Origin: JAEHDI01 sp035455185
Lineage (GTDB): Bacteria; Acidobacteriota; Terriglobia; Bryobacterales; Bryobacteraceae
Length of the DNA stretch: 18,418 nt
NCBI GenBank assembly: GCA_035455185.1
Contig: DATIFQ010000302.1
Span: 1 to 18,418 of the forward strand
Direction of reading: 5' to 3'
Shown here: positions 1-7,593 of the stretch, in pieces
Layout of the letters: every line of letters starts with the position of its first letter
Position numbering within the stretch: position 1 is the stretch's first letter
Translations under genes and position numbers: made by a program
Notes under the pieces: model-generated
The model's database searches: none
Seen by the model: only the letters and a program-made list of their open reading frames with translations
What the model was told of the DNA's origin: nothing

Positions 1-802
1 AGGCGTTCGCACACTGGCGCTCGATCCGCAGCGGTAGAGTCTTCAGGCCCCGCATCGTGAGATAACTCTCAAACGGACCGAGAACCGGGCCATACGCCCG
101 CGACAGCGTGCGCAGAGTCTCGTAATGGTCGTTGTCGGAGACCACCACGCCTCCGAGAACGTCGCCGTGGCCGGCGAGATACTTTGTTGCGCTATGGACC
201 ACTAGGCCGGCTCCAAGCTGGAGCGGCCGGACCAGGCAGGGAGTTGCAAAGGTGTTGTCCACAACCAGTGCAGCCCCGGCCGACCTCGCCAGCACGGCGA
301 CCCGGTCCATTTCGCCGACGCGAAGCAGCGGGTTGGACACAGTCTCCATCAACACACAGCCGGGCTTGTGTGCGCCGATCGCCTTGTCTACGGCGTCCAG
401 GTCGCAGATGTCGACTAACCGAGTCTCCACGCCCAGAGGTTCGAGCACTTTGAACAGCAGGCTGATCGTCGCCCCGTAGAGAGCGTCGGCGGCAACGATC
501 CTCTTCGGCCGATCGGTGAGAGCCGTCAGCACGGCCGTCTGAACGGCAGCCATCCCCGACGCGCAGGCCAGCGTTCCGTGGCCCTCCTCGAGTGCGGTCA
601 CGAGTTCTTCCAACGCCGCGTTGGTCGGGTTGTCATACCGCGAGTAGCAGAACCCGTCCTCCTCGCGCGCGAAGATGCGGTCCAGGTCTTCCAGGCTCTC
701 GCAGAAGAAGCTCGATGCCGTGTAGATGGGAGTGGTAACCGGAACTTGCCGGGGGGCCTTCTTGCGGTCTCCGGCGTGCACCGCCTTGGTGTGAATCTTC
801 AA
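1..802 (-). CDS. Trans-sulfuration PLP enzyme (cystathionine gamma-synthase/lyase family), 3' end cut by window edge
   Basis: This is a member of the Cys/Met metabolism PLP-dependent family (fold type I), which makes or cleaves cystathionine, homocysteine or methionine thioethers in the cytoplasm. The first 267 residues are visible; the family is usually about 390 long, so roughly 120 C-terminal residues lie outside. Seen: the YSRYDNPT motif at residues 53-60, the ALYG tyrosine at 109 that normally stacks on PLP, VDNTFATP at 181-188 with the Asp that pairs with the pyridine nitrogen, and SATKYLAGHGD at 204-214 with the Schiff-base lysine K207. I start it at TTG (800-802) because GGAAGAGGAAG lies just upstream and no in-frame ATG occurs before the conserved core. 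It begins one base after the cysS stop, so the two are surely co-transcribed. Synthase, gamma-lyase, O-acetylhomoserine sulfhydrylase and methionine gamma-lyase cannot be told apart from this part. Confidence 0.93.
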   Translation of the reverse strand, partial: MKIHTKAVHAGDRKKAPRQVPVTTPIYTASSFFCESLEDLDRIFAREEDGFCYSRYDNPTNAALEELVTALEEGHGTLACASGMAAVQTAVLTALTDRPKRIVAADALYGATISLLFKVLEPLGVETRLVDICDLDAVDKAIGAHKPGCVLMETVSNPLLRVGEMDRVAVLARSAGAALVVDNTFATPCLVRPLQLGAGLVVHSATKYLAGHGDVLGGVVVSDNDHYETLRTLSRAYGPVLGPFESYLTMRGLKTLPLRIERQCANA

Positions 803-803
803 G

Positions 804-2204
804 TTACTTCCTCTTCCAGCGGACACCATCCTTCGTGTCCTCGAGAATCACGTCCCGCTCAAGCAGTTCGGCGCGGATCCGGTCAGCGCGGACGAAGTCC
901 TTCGTCTTCCGCGCCTTGTTACGTTCCGCGATCAGCGACTCAATTTCAGCGTCGGCAAGCACGCCTCCGGTCACCGTTGGCCGCAAAACGTCGAAGACCG
1001 AGTCGAACCGCGCCAAGAGGTCCAGCGCGGACGCCGCGTTTCCTTGCGGAAATTCGCCCGCGTCCATAGCCGTGTTTGTCTCCCTGATGTACTCGAAAAC
1101 CGCGCCCAGAGCTTCGGCCGTGTTGAGGTCGTCATCCAGACTTTCTTCGATTCGTTTCAAGGCCTCGGCCGTTCGCGCAGCCAGCTTCTCGCTTTCGCCC
1201 CCAGGAAATTTGCCCGTATCGAGGCGCAGCTTGTAGTTCCGCAGGCGCTCGATAGCGGTGTCAGCGGATTTCAGGGCGTCAAACGTGAAATTCAGTTGCT
1301 TTCGGTACGGTACCGAAGAGAGCAGGTAGCGGATCGCTTCCGGTTTGTAGCCCTGCGCCACCACATCGCGAAGCGTGAGGAAATTGCCGAGCGACTTCGA
1401 CATCACTTGTGCGTCGAGCATCAGGTGTTCCGAATGCAGCCAGAAACGCGCAAACGTATGGCCGGTGGCCGCCTCGGCCTGCGCAATCTCGTTTTCGTGA
1501 TGAGGGAACGTGAGGTCAACGCCTCCCGCATGGATGTCGAGCGTCTCCCCGAGATACGCCATCGCCATAGCCGAGCACTCCAGGTGCCATCCGGGACGCC
1601 CCGCGCCGATCTCCGTGTCCCAGGACGGTTCGCCTTCCTTGCGCGCCTTCCAAAGGACGAAATCCCGAGCGTCGGCCTTGTCGTACCGGTCGGTGTCGAC
1701 GCGGACGCCCGCGCGGATGCCGCTGAAATCGGTGTGCGAAAGCTTGCCGTACCCCGGAAAACTGGCGATCCGGAAATATACCGAGCCGTCGCTGCTATAC
1801 GTGAAGCCTCCGTCGATCAAGCGCCTGACCAGCGCGACCATCTGGGGAATGTGCTCGGTGGCCTTTACGAGGCGCTCCGGGCGTTCAAGCCGCAACGCAC
1901 CGGTGTCCTCGAGGAAGGCCTTCGTGTACTCTTCGGTGTATTCCGTCAGCGTCCTGCCCGCTGCGAGCGATTCCCGGATGATGCGATCATCCACGTCGGT
2001 GATATTCATGACGTGGTCCAGGCGGTAGCCGCGGTACCGCAGCCAGCGTCGCAGGATGTCTACGAACGTGAACGTGCGCAGGTTGCCGATGTGAGCGAAG
2101 TTCCAGACCGTGGGCCCGCAGGTGTACATCCGAACGACATTATCGTGAAGTGGCGCGAAGTCCTCGACGCGCTGTGAGAGCGTATTATAGAAGCGCAAAG
2201 CCAT
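804..2204 (-). CDS. cysS: Cysteine--tRNA ligase
   Basis: A class I aminoacyl-tRNA synthetase that activates cysteine with ATP and charges tRNA-Cys in the cytoplasm. The 466 residues match the usual length (about 460). The zinc ligands of the family are all present: C29 (MYTCGPTV), C210 (HLECSAM), H235 and E239 (FPHHENE). The HIGH motif reads HIGN at 38-41. The KMSKS loop reads VMSKS at 267-271, so the first lysine is replaced by valine while the catalytic second lysine (K270) is kept. The C-terminal part, from about 310, is the helical DALR-type tRNA-binding region. The ATG has no clear Shine-Dalgarno. A ThuA-domain gene ends 48 bases upstream on the same strand, and a trans-sulfuration enzyme starts one base after the stop, placing cysteine charging next to sulfur amino acid metabolism. 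Confidence 0.98.
   Translation of the reverse strand: MALRFYNTLSQRVEDFAPLHDNVVRMYTCGPTVWNFAHIGNLRTFTFVDILRRWLRYRGYRLDHVMNITDVDDRIIRESLAAGRTLTEYTEEYTKAFLEDTGALRLERPERLVKATEHIPQMVALVRRLIDGGFTYSSDGSVYFRIASFPGYGKLSHTDFSGIRAGVRVDTDRYDKADARDFVLWKARKEGEPSWDTEIGAGRPGWHLECSAMAMAYLGETLDIHAGGVDLTFPHHENEIAQAEAATGHTFARFWLHSEHLMLDAQVMSKSLGNFLTLRDVVAQGYKPEAIRYLLSSVPYRKQLNFTFDALKSADTAIERLRNYKLRLDTGKFPGGESEKLAARTAEALKRIEESLDDDLNTAEALGAVFEYIRETNTAMDAGEFPQGNAASALDLLARFDSVFDVLRPTVTGGVLADAEIESLIAERNKARKTKDFVRADRIRAELLERDVILEDTKDGVRWKRK
807..817 (-). promoter_or_regulatory. Ribosome binding site deciding a TTG start
   Basis: Read on the minus strand this is GGAAGAGGAAG, lying inside the last codons of cysS. Its AGGA core is six bases from the TTG at 800-802. 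It supports the non-ATG start of the PLP enzyme and suggests translational coupling to cysS. Confidence 0.7.
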
Positions 2205-2252
2205 TGTTTTGCCGGGTTTTCTAACTATCCTAACATCCTGCCCACGAACGCC

Positions 2253-3011
2253 CTACCTTGCAGCTCGTTCGTCCATGCGGAGCAGCCAACGAACTGAGTT
2301 GCGGATCAGACGTTGCATCATCGGGTGCGTCAGAGCCTCCGTGGTGTGGCCGGGCGCAAGGTAGCAGAACCGGCCTTTACCGACCTCTCGCCACCATCCG
2401 GCTTCCGCGGCCAGATTGTCCTTCGCCAGCGAACGAAGGAGCAGGTGCTCGCGGTCGAGGTAGTACTTGACCGTATGTTGCTCGTCAAAGATCTCAAAGT
2501 CCTCGACGCCCGCCGTAATCGGATGATTCTTGTTCTCCACGCGAATGGTGAACACGTACGGCGGCGGGTGCCCGCCATAATCGCCTCCGAACAGCTTGTA
2601 GTACAGTCCGCCGGGAGGGTAGATTCCTTGTGCGTTGTGCAGCGCCAGGAACCCTCCACCCTCTTGAACGAAGTCCCAGATCGCCTTCTGCTGCGCATCT
2701 GTCATCCATTGAACGTGCGGCTTATCGTAACCGTTCGGCCAGTTCATGCCGTCGCGAAGGATGATCAGTAGTTGATGGGACTTCAGGGCCTCCGCGTTAA
2801 GGGCGGTGACCTCTTCAATGAACGTCACGGGAATGTTCTCGCGGACGAGCGCTGGGGAAAGACTGTCGCGGATATAGACAGGGCTGTGGTAGCGATCTCC
2901 GATCAACGCCAGGGCTCGCGGCCTCTTGGCTGTCGAGTAAACATCGGATGTGTTCTGGGCCTGGGCGGAGAGCAGCGTAAGCGCCAGGAGAATGACGACG
3001 GGACGATTCAT
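2253..3011 (-). CDS. Secreted ThuA-domain protein (glutamine-amidotransferase-like fold)
   Basis: A 252-residue protein of the ThuA (trehalose-utilisation) family, a class I glutamine-amidotransferase-like fold without an assigned reaction. It is often found near carbohydrate catabolic genes in Acidobacteriota and Planctomycetota. A signal peptide is visible at residues 1-18 (hydrophobic core VVILLALTLL, cleavage near AQA), so the protein is probably periplasmic. Family landmarks: GGGFLALHNA at 118-127, FGGDYGGHP at 141-149, NHP at 162-164, DEQH at 176-179 and APGHT at 219-223. The Shine-Dalgarno AAGGAG (3019-3024, minus) sits seven bases before the ATG, which fixes the start. It is divergent from tgt across 49 bases. 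It may share a transcript with cysS, but the 48-base gap could also hold a cysS promoter. No nucleophilic cysteine of the classical amidotransferase triad is evident. The substrate is unknown. Confidence 0.9.
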   Translation of the reverse strand: MNRPVVILLALTLLSAQAQNTSDVYSTAKRPRALALIGDRYHSPVYIRDSLSPALVRENIPVTFIEEVTALNAEALKSHQLLIILRDGMNWPNGYDKPHVQWMTDAQQKAIWDFVQEGGGFLALHNAQGIYPPGGLYYKLFGGDYGGHPPPYVFTIRVENKNHPITAGVEDFEIFDEQHTVKYYLDREHLLLRSLAKDNLAAEAGWWREVGKGRFCYLAPGHTTEALTHPMMQRLIRNSVRWLLRMDERAAR

Positions 3012-3044
3012 CAGTGGACTCCTTGCCGGTTTAACGCGCGTCTA

Positions 3045-3050
3045 ATTCTA
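3045..3050 (-). promoter_or_regulatory. Candidate -10 box of the ThuA gene
   Basis: The minus strand reads TAGAAT, five of six matches to TATAAT, and would give a leader of about 27 bases before the ThuA ATG. No good -35 hexamer is visible at 16-18 bases. It overlaps by two bases the plus-strand -10 candidate of tgt, so the two promoters would compete. Confidence 0.4.
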
Positions 3051-3054
3051 CAAT
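3049..3054 (+). promoter_or_regulatory. Candidate -10 box of tgt
   Basis: TACAAT, five of six matches to the sigma-70 consensus, ends six bases before the TTG start of tgt. Transcription from it would begin at about 3060-3062, at the start codon itself. The nearest -35-like element, TTGCCG at 3023-3028, is 20 bases away and weak. Confidence 0.5.
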
Positions 3055-3060
3055 AGTGAG

Positions 3061-4209
3061 TTGCCTTTGCCTCACTTCGAAGTCGTGGCCGAATGCCCGG
3101 CGACCGGCGCGCGGGCCGGTTTGCTGCACACGGCGCATGGCGTCGTCGAGACGCCGGTCTTCATGCCGGTAGGCACCCAGGCGACTGTTAAGGGGCTGAT
3201 GCAGCGTGACCTCGCCGGCGAGCTCGACGCGCACATCCTGCTTGCCAACACGTACCATCTTTTTCTGAGGCCGGGCCACGAAGTGGTCCGCCGCCTCGGC
3301 GGCTTGCACAGGTTCATGAGCTGGGACCGGGCTATCCTGACCGATTCCGGCGGCTACCAGGTTTTCAGCCTTGACAGTCTTCGGAAAGTGAGTGATGACG
3401 GCGTCCTGTTCCGGTCGCACCTGAATGGTGACGCCCACATGTTCACGCCGGAGTCGACGGTTGACGTCCAACTTGCCTTGGGCAGCGACATCCTGATGGT
3501 TCTGGACGAATGCCTGCCTTACCCGGTCAGCCAGGAATCGGCGAAACAGTCCATCCAGCGCACGATTAGCTGGGCCGGCGCCGCCTTCCGCCACTTTCGC
3601 CGGCGGGTTGCCGAAGAGCCGGAAGCGTTGGCCGGGCGGCGTTTGTTACCAATCGTGCAGGGTTCGATGTTTCCCGATCTGCGCCGCGACTGCACCGCCG
3701 CCCTGCTCGAACTCGATGCCGAGGGCTACGCAATCGGCGGGCTCTCGGTCGGGGAACCCCGGACGCTCAGTCTGGAAATGGTCGAGGTAACGGCCCCACT
3801 GCTGCCGTGGGATCGCCCCCGCTATGTGATGGGAGTCGGCATGCCCGAGGAGTTGCCGGAGTACGTCGCCCGCGGCATGGACATGATGGATTGCGTCCTT
3901 CCCTCCCGGAATGCGCGGAACGGTTGCCTGTTCACGTCCAAGGGGCGGATCATCATCAAGCACGCGAGGTATAAGGAGGACCCTTTGCCGGTTGACGGGG
4001 ATTGCGGCTGTTACACGTGCCGGAACTTCTCCCGCGCGTACCTCCGGCACCTCTTCCAGGCCGGCGAGATCCTCTACGCCACCCTGGCGACCTTGCACAA
4101 TATCAGACGCTACCTTGACATCATGCGTCAAGTCAGGCAGTCTATAGTATTCGGGACGTTTCCGGAATATTTGCGAGCAGTGCGTTCAGCGCCGGTGGAA
4201 ATTGCCTAG
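3061..4209 (+). CDS. tgt: Queuine/preQ1 tRNA-guanine transglycosylase
   Basis: Exchanges guanine at position 34 of tRNAs with GUN anticodons for the queuosine precursor preQ1. The length, 382 residues, is typical. Visible active site: D95 in TDSGGYQVFSL (general base), QGSMFPDLR at 200-208, GGLSVGEP at 226-233, and DCVLPSRNARNG with nucleophile D277. Zinc ligands C315, C317 and C320 (DCGCYTC) and H346 (TLHNIRR) have the spacing of the Zymomonas enzyme. The start is a TTG: an in-frame TAA at 3043-3045 rules out a longer form, no in-frame ATG or GTG lies between, and no Shine-Dalgarno is present. TTG at 3067, with AGTGAG before it, is an alternative. In many bacteria tgt precedes yajC-secD-secF, as here; the gap to yajC is 103 bases. 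Confidence 0.97.
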   Translation: MPLPHFEVVAECPATGARAGLLHTAHGVVETPVFMPVGTQATVKGLMQRDLAGELDAHILLANTYHLFLRPGHEVVRRLGGLHRFMSWDRAILTDSGGYQVFSLDSLRKVSDDGVLFRSHLNGDAHMFTPESTVDVQLALGSDILMVLDECLPYPVSQESAKQSIQRTISWAGAAFRHFRRRVAEEPEALAGRRLLPIVQGSMFPDLRRDCTAALLELDAEGYAIGGLSVGEPRTLSLEMVEVTAPLLPWDRPRYVMGVGMPEELPEYVARGMDMMDCVLPSRNARNGCLFTSKGRIIIKHARYKEDPLPVDGDCGCYTCRNFSRAYLRHLFQAGEILYATLATLHNIRRYLDIMRQVRQSIVFGTFPEYLRAVRSAPVEIA

Positions 4210-4234
4210 CCGGCCGGACATCTCTCTCGTGTTT

Positions 4235-4251
4235 TGAATCCATCCGATTCA
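4235..4251 (+). other. Small inverted repeat in the tgt-yajC gap
   Basis: TGAATC and GATTCA pair around a five-base loop (CATCC). There is no T tract behind it, so it is not a convincing terminator. The rest of the 4210-4312 gap holds only the yajC ribosome binding site (GAGG at 4303-4306) and no promoter I would call. Confidence 0.3.
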
Positions 4252-4312
4252 GCGAACCCGCGAAAGCTGGCCGCCTGGACGCTATATCCTGAACCTTGAG
4301 CCGAGGTGAAAG

Positions 4313-4618
4313 GTGGTACTGAGTTTTCTCGTGCAGGGACAAGCTCCCTCCAACCCGATTCTGGGTTTTCTCCCCATCCTCCTCATCTTCGCGATCTTTT
4401 ACTTCCTGCTCTTCCTGCCGATGCAGCGCCAGAGGAAACAGCAGCAGAAGTTGCTCCGGGAACTCCAGCCGGGAAACCTGGTCGTGACGTCCGGTGGCGT
4501 GATGGGCACCATCGTCTCGCTGGACGACGAGACGGTGATCCTGCGGGTGAAACCCGACAATCTGAAGATCCAAGTGACCCGCAGTTCCGTTGCCGGATTG
4601 GTGCCGGAGAAGAAGTAG
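4313..4618 (+). CDS. yajC: Preprotein translocase subunit YajC
   Basis: A small single-span inner-membrane protein that associates with SecDF and the SecYEG channel. The 101 residues show one hydrophobic helix at about 15-36 (PILGFLPILLIFAIFYFLLF), the basic stretch MQRQRKQQQK right after it, and the family's C-terminal domain LQPGNLVVTSGGVMGTIVSL at 51-70. The start is GTG at 4313, six bases after GAGG; no in-frame ATG is available. It heads the yajC-secD-secF cluster, with secD 16 bases downstream. Confidence 0.96.
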   Translation: MVLSFLVQGQAPSNPILGFLPILLIFAIFYFLLFLPMQRQRKQQQKLLRELQPGNLVVTSGGVMGTIVSLDDETVILRVKPDNLKIQVTRSSVAGLVPEKK

Positions 4619-4634
4619 CCGGTGAGGTGAGCGC

Positions 4635-6251
4635 ATGCAAAAGAGCTTGAGATGGAGATGGACACTGATTGCCATCGTGTTGCTTCTGTCCGTGTATGGA
4701 GTAATCGGACTGCCGAAATCGATGGCCGAGTTGAAGACCAACCTGGATAAGAACATCCGGCTCGGTCTCGACCTCAAAGGTGGAAGCCACCTGATCCTCC
4801 AGGTCCAGGTGCAGGACGCCGCCAAGGTAGAGGCGGACCAAGCCATCGAGAGGCTGAAAGACGAGTTGCGGAAAGCCGGTGTCAACTACGCCTCGATGGA
4901 GCGTAACGACCCGACGACAATTGAACAGGCGGATTCCATCCAGATCGACATTCGCGGCGTGCCGGCAGAGAAGTCGGGCGACCTGAGGCGCATCGTCAGC
5001 GAGCGCTTCGCGACATGGGTTCTGACGCCGGTCAGCTCCACCGATTACCGGATGAACATGCGCCCGTCGGAACTTCTGGCGTTGAAGTCGGACACCGTCG
5101 AGCGTTCTATCCGCACGATCGAGCAGCGCATCAACGGTCTCGGCCTGACGGAACCCGTGATCCAGCAGCACGGCCGCACCGACGCCGAGTTCGAGATCCT
5201 TGTGCAATTGCCTGGCGTAGATGATCCGGCGCGTGTGAAGCAAATCATGCAGACTGCCGCCATGCTGGAAATCAGCGAGGTGAAGGACGGTCCTTTTGCC
5301 AGTCCCGAACAGGCGATGGCCAAGCACGGCGGTGTGCTTCCGCTGAACACCAAGCTGGTCAAGATGGCCCCTGGAAAGAGCGAGGGGGATAGCTGGTATC
5401 TGCTCACGCGCACTCCTGTCATCACCGGCCGGGATCTGCGGACGGCGCGGCCGGGACGGGACGAGTTCCAGAAGTGGGAAGCAGATTTTACTCTGAGCCA
5501 GGACGGCGCCCGACGTTTCGGCCGCTTTACAGAAGCCAATATCGGGAACCGGCTTGCCGTGATCCTCGACAACCAGATCCGCAGCGTGGCGACAATCCAG
5601 GCTCGGATTGAAGACAGCGGAAGAATCACGGGCCTCTCTGGCGAGCAGGAGGCGTCGGACCTGGCTCTGGTTCTCCGGGCGGGTTCGCTGCCGGCCGGTA
5701 TCGTCTACCTGGAGGAGCGCACGGTAGGCCCGTCGCTTGGTTCGGACTCGATCAGGCAGGGCGTGGTCGCCGGTCTTGTCGGCCTGGCGCTGGTGATCCT
5801 GGTGATGTTGGTTTACTACCGGAAGGCCGGCGTGAATGCCGTTGTCGCTCTGATTCTGAACGGCGTAATTACAATCGCCATGCTGGGATACTTTGACGCG
5901 GTTTGGACGCTCCCAGGCATCGCCGGCTTAATCCTCAGCTTGGGTATGGCCGTTGACAGCAACGTGCTGATTTTCGAGAGGATCCGGGAGGAAATGCGGG
6001 CCGGCAAGGCAGCCCCTAGCGCGGTTTCTGCTGGATTTGATCGTGTCTTCCTGACCATCATTGACACCCACGTGACCACGGTGGTAGCCTGCGCCTTTCT
6101 CTTCATGTTCGGTACGGGGCCGGTCAAGGGGTTCGCAGTGACGCTGGTTATCGGACTGATCGCAAACGTGTTTACGGCCGTTTTCGTGTCCCGTACGATG
6201 TTCGAATTCTCCTTCTATCGGAACCCGAAGATGGCGGAGTTGAGTATCTGA
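4635..6251 (+). CDS. secD: Protein translocase subunit SecD
   Basis: An RND-family inner-membrane subunit that, with SecF, uses the proton motive force to pull exported proteins into the periplasm. The 538 residues show TM1 at about 8-27, the D1 motif GLDLKGG at 44-50, a large periplasmic region (about 30-375) and the five-helix C-terminal bundle from about 377. The conserved proton-relay region AVDSNVLIFERIREE carries D441, equivalent to E. coli D519. FGTGPVKGFAVTL lies in the last third, as in the family. The ATG at 4635 follows GTGAGGTGAG. The size is closer to short SecD forms than to the 615-residue E. coli protein. secF follows after 87 bases. Confidence 0.97.
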   Translation: MQKSLRWRWTLIAIVLLLSVYGVIGLPKSMAELKTNLDKNIRLGLDLKGGSHLILQVQVQDAAKVEADQAIERLKDELRKAGVNYASMERNDPTTIEQADSIQIDIRGVPAEKSGDLRRIVSERFATWVLTPVSSTDYRMNMRPSELLALKSDTVERSIRTIEQRINGLGLTEPVIQQHGRTDAEFEILVQLPGVDDPARVKQIMQTAAMLEISEVKDGPFASPEQAMAKHGGVLPLNTKLVKMAPGKSEGDSWYLLTRTPVITGRDLRTARPGRDEFQKWEADFTLSQDGARRFGRFTEANIGNRLAVILDNQIRSVATIQARIEDSGRITGLSGEQEASDLALVLRAGSLPAGIVYLEERTVGPSLGSDSIRQGVVAGLVGLALVILVMLVYYRKAGVNAVVALILNGVITIAMLGYFDAVWTLPGIAGLILSLGMAVDSNVLIFERIREEMRAGKAAPSAVSAGFDRVFLTIIDTHVTTVVACAFLFMFGTGPVKGFAVTLVIGLIANVFTAVFVSRTMFEFSFYRNPKMAELSI

Positions 6252-6299
6252 CCGGGATGGAATTCGTCGCAGGAGATTGGGAACTGAAAGGCAACAGCC

Positions 6300-6322
6300 G
6301 GTGTCCAAATCAATTGGACGCC
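6300..6322 (+). other. Hairpin in the secD-secF spacer
   Basis: GGTGTCCAA and TTGGACGCC form a nine-pair stem (one G-T pair) around the loop ATCAA. No T tract follows, so it is not an ordinary terminator. It ends 16 bases before the secF ATG, which has no clear Shine-Dalgarno. It may affect secF translation or mRNA stability. Confidence 0.55.
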
Positions 6323-6338
6323 AGCGTGAGCTGCGCAG

Positions 6339-7553
6339 ATGGAACTGTTTAAAGAGACGAGTATCGATTTCCTGAGCCGGAAGTGGCTCGCACTCGGAAT
6401 CTCGCTGGCGCTGATCGGGGCGACTTTTGTGAGCCTGATTGCGAAGGGGGGGCCGAACTACGGCATCGACTTTCGGGGCGGCACGCTGGTTTACGTGAAG
6501 TTTGCCGGCACTCCTCCGGTTCAGCAGATTCGGAGCGCGCTGGGGCAGCGCATGTCGGGCGAGGTTACTGTGACGACGGTTCGCGACGCCGCTATGGGGA
6601 AGGCCGACGAAGTCGTTATTGGAACGGAACTAAGGGATGAGCGCGCGCTCGACGCCGCTCGCGTCACGATCACCAAAACACTCGAGGAGCGATTCGGCAA
6701 CACCGGCTCCAAACTCGACCTCAATAACGCCAGTCGCCAGGAATTGGCCGATCGGCTGCGGGATCCGCTGCTGCGTGCCGGGACCGGACTTTCCGAGGAG
6801 CAACTGGGGGGCCTGGTCGATAACCTCCGAAACTTCCGCGACAAGAACCGCTCAGGGCTCGTGCGGAACCTGGATGAACTGAGTGCCGTTCCCGGAGTGA
6901 CGCCGGCGATTCTGAATGTCATTAAGCAGGAAGTGGCCGTCGCCCCCTTCTCCATCCGGCAAGTCGAGATTGTGGGGCCGAAGGCCGGCGGGGATCTTCG
7001 TCGCCAGGCGATCTTGGCGACGCTTTACGCGCTCGGCGGGATGCTTGTCTATATCGCGTTCCGCTTTGAGTTAATCGCCGGCGTTGCGGCGGTGCTGGCG
7101 ATCATTCACGACACGCTCATTACGATCGGCTTCTTTTCCTTCTTCGACCGGGAGATTTCGCTGACCGTAATCGCCGCCGTGCTCACGTTGATCGGCTACT
7201 CGATGAATGATAAGATCGTCATCTTCGATCGGGTCCGTGAGAATCTGAAGGTGATGCATCGGATGCCGTTGCCGGATCTCGTCAACAAGAGCATCAATCA
7301 GACGTTGAGCCGTACCGTCATTACGGCTGGTCCCACCTTGCTATGCACCCTGGCTCTGTACTATTTGGGTGGGCCCGTGCTCAACGGAATTGCGTACGCG
7401 CTGTTCATTGGCATCATCGTGGGGACATATTCCTCGGTCTTTATTGCGAGTACAATTCTGGTGTTTTGGCAGAACTTCCTGGAGAGCCGAAAGAGACGGA
7501 CGGTGCCGGTCGCCGCCGCCGCCGGGAGGGAGCCGCGTAAAACTGTGAAGTGA
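6339..7553 (+). CDS. secF: Protein translocase subunit SecF with an internal helix-hairpin-helix-like insert
   Basis: Partner of SecD in proton-driven export. Seen: TM1 at about 14-35, the YGIDFRGGTLVYV motif at 41-53, VGPKAGGDLRRQA at 212-224 before TM2, and TM2-TM6 to about 378, with GYSMNDKIVIFDRVREN at 286-302 carrying the conserved Asp D291 (E. coli SecF D213). The protein is 404 residues against about 320 in E. coli. The extra length is mainly a segment at about 125-200, between the first part of the periplasmic domain and its last strand (FSIRQVEIVGP). That segment contains LDLNNASRQELADRL and LDELSAVPGVTPAILNVI, which look like the two halves of a ComEA/T2SK-type helix-hairpin-helix repeat. 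The C-terminal tail ESRKRRTV is basic and cytoplasmic. Same operon as secD. Confidence 0.96.
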   Translation: MELFKETSIDFLSRKWLALGISLALIGATFVSLIAKGGPNYGIDFRGGTLVYVKFAGTPPVQQIRSALGQRMSGEVTVTTVRDAAMGKADEVVIGTELRDERALDAARVTITKTLEERFGNTGSKLDLNNASRQELADRLRDPLLRAGTGLSEEQLGGLVDNLRNFRDKNRSGLVRNLDELSAVPGVTPAILNVIKQEVAVAPFSIRQVEIVGPKAGGDLRRQAILATLYALGGMLVYIAFRFELIAGVAAVLAIIHDTLITIGFFSFFDREISLTVIAAVLTLIGYSMNDKIVIFDRVRENLKVMHRMPLPDLVNKSINQTLSRTVITAGPTLLCTLALYYLGGPVLNGIAYALFIGIIVGTYSSVFIASTILVFWQNFLESRKRRTVPVAAAAGREPRKTVK

Positions 7554-7593
7554 GTCCGGGCGCCGTAGCCCGCGGCTTGGAAAGGGTAACGAA

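Noticed and set aside
578..1236. Plus-strand open frames over the PLP enzyme and cysS
   Set aside because: They are antisense to two well-recognised genes, have no ribosome site and encode low-complexity Arg/Ser/Ala-rich products typical of GC-rich shadow frames.
1044..2177. A 377-codon plus-strand frame antisense to cysS
   Set aside because: Long, but it mirrors cysS codon structure and has no recognisable domain; cysS has all its catalytic motifs.
3012..3060. preQ1 riboswitch before tgt
   Set aside because: The gap is only 49 bases and the predicted transcript starts at the tgt start codon, leaving no room for an aptamer.
4235..4251. Rho-independent terminator after tgt
   Set aside because: Only a six-pair AT-containing stem, with no T tract behind it.
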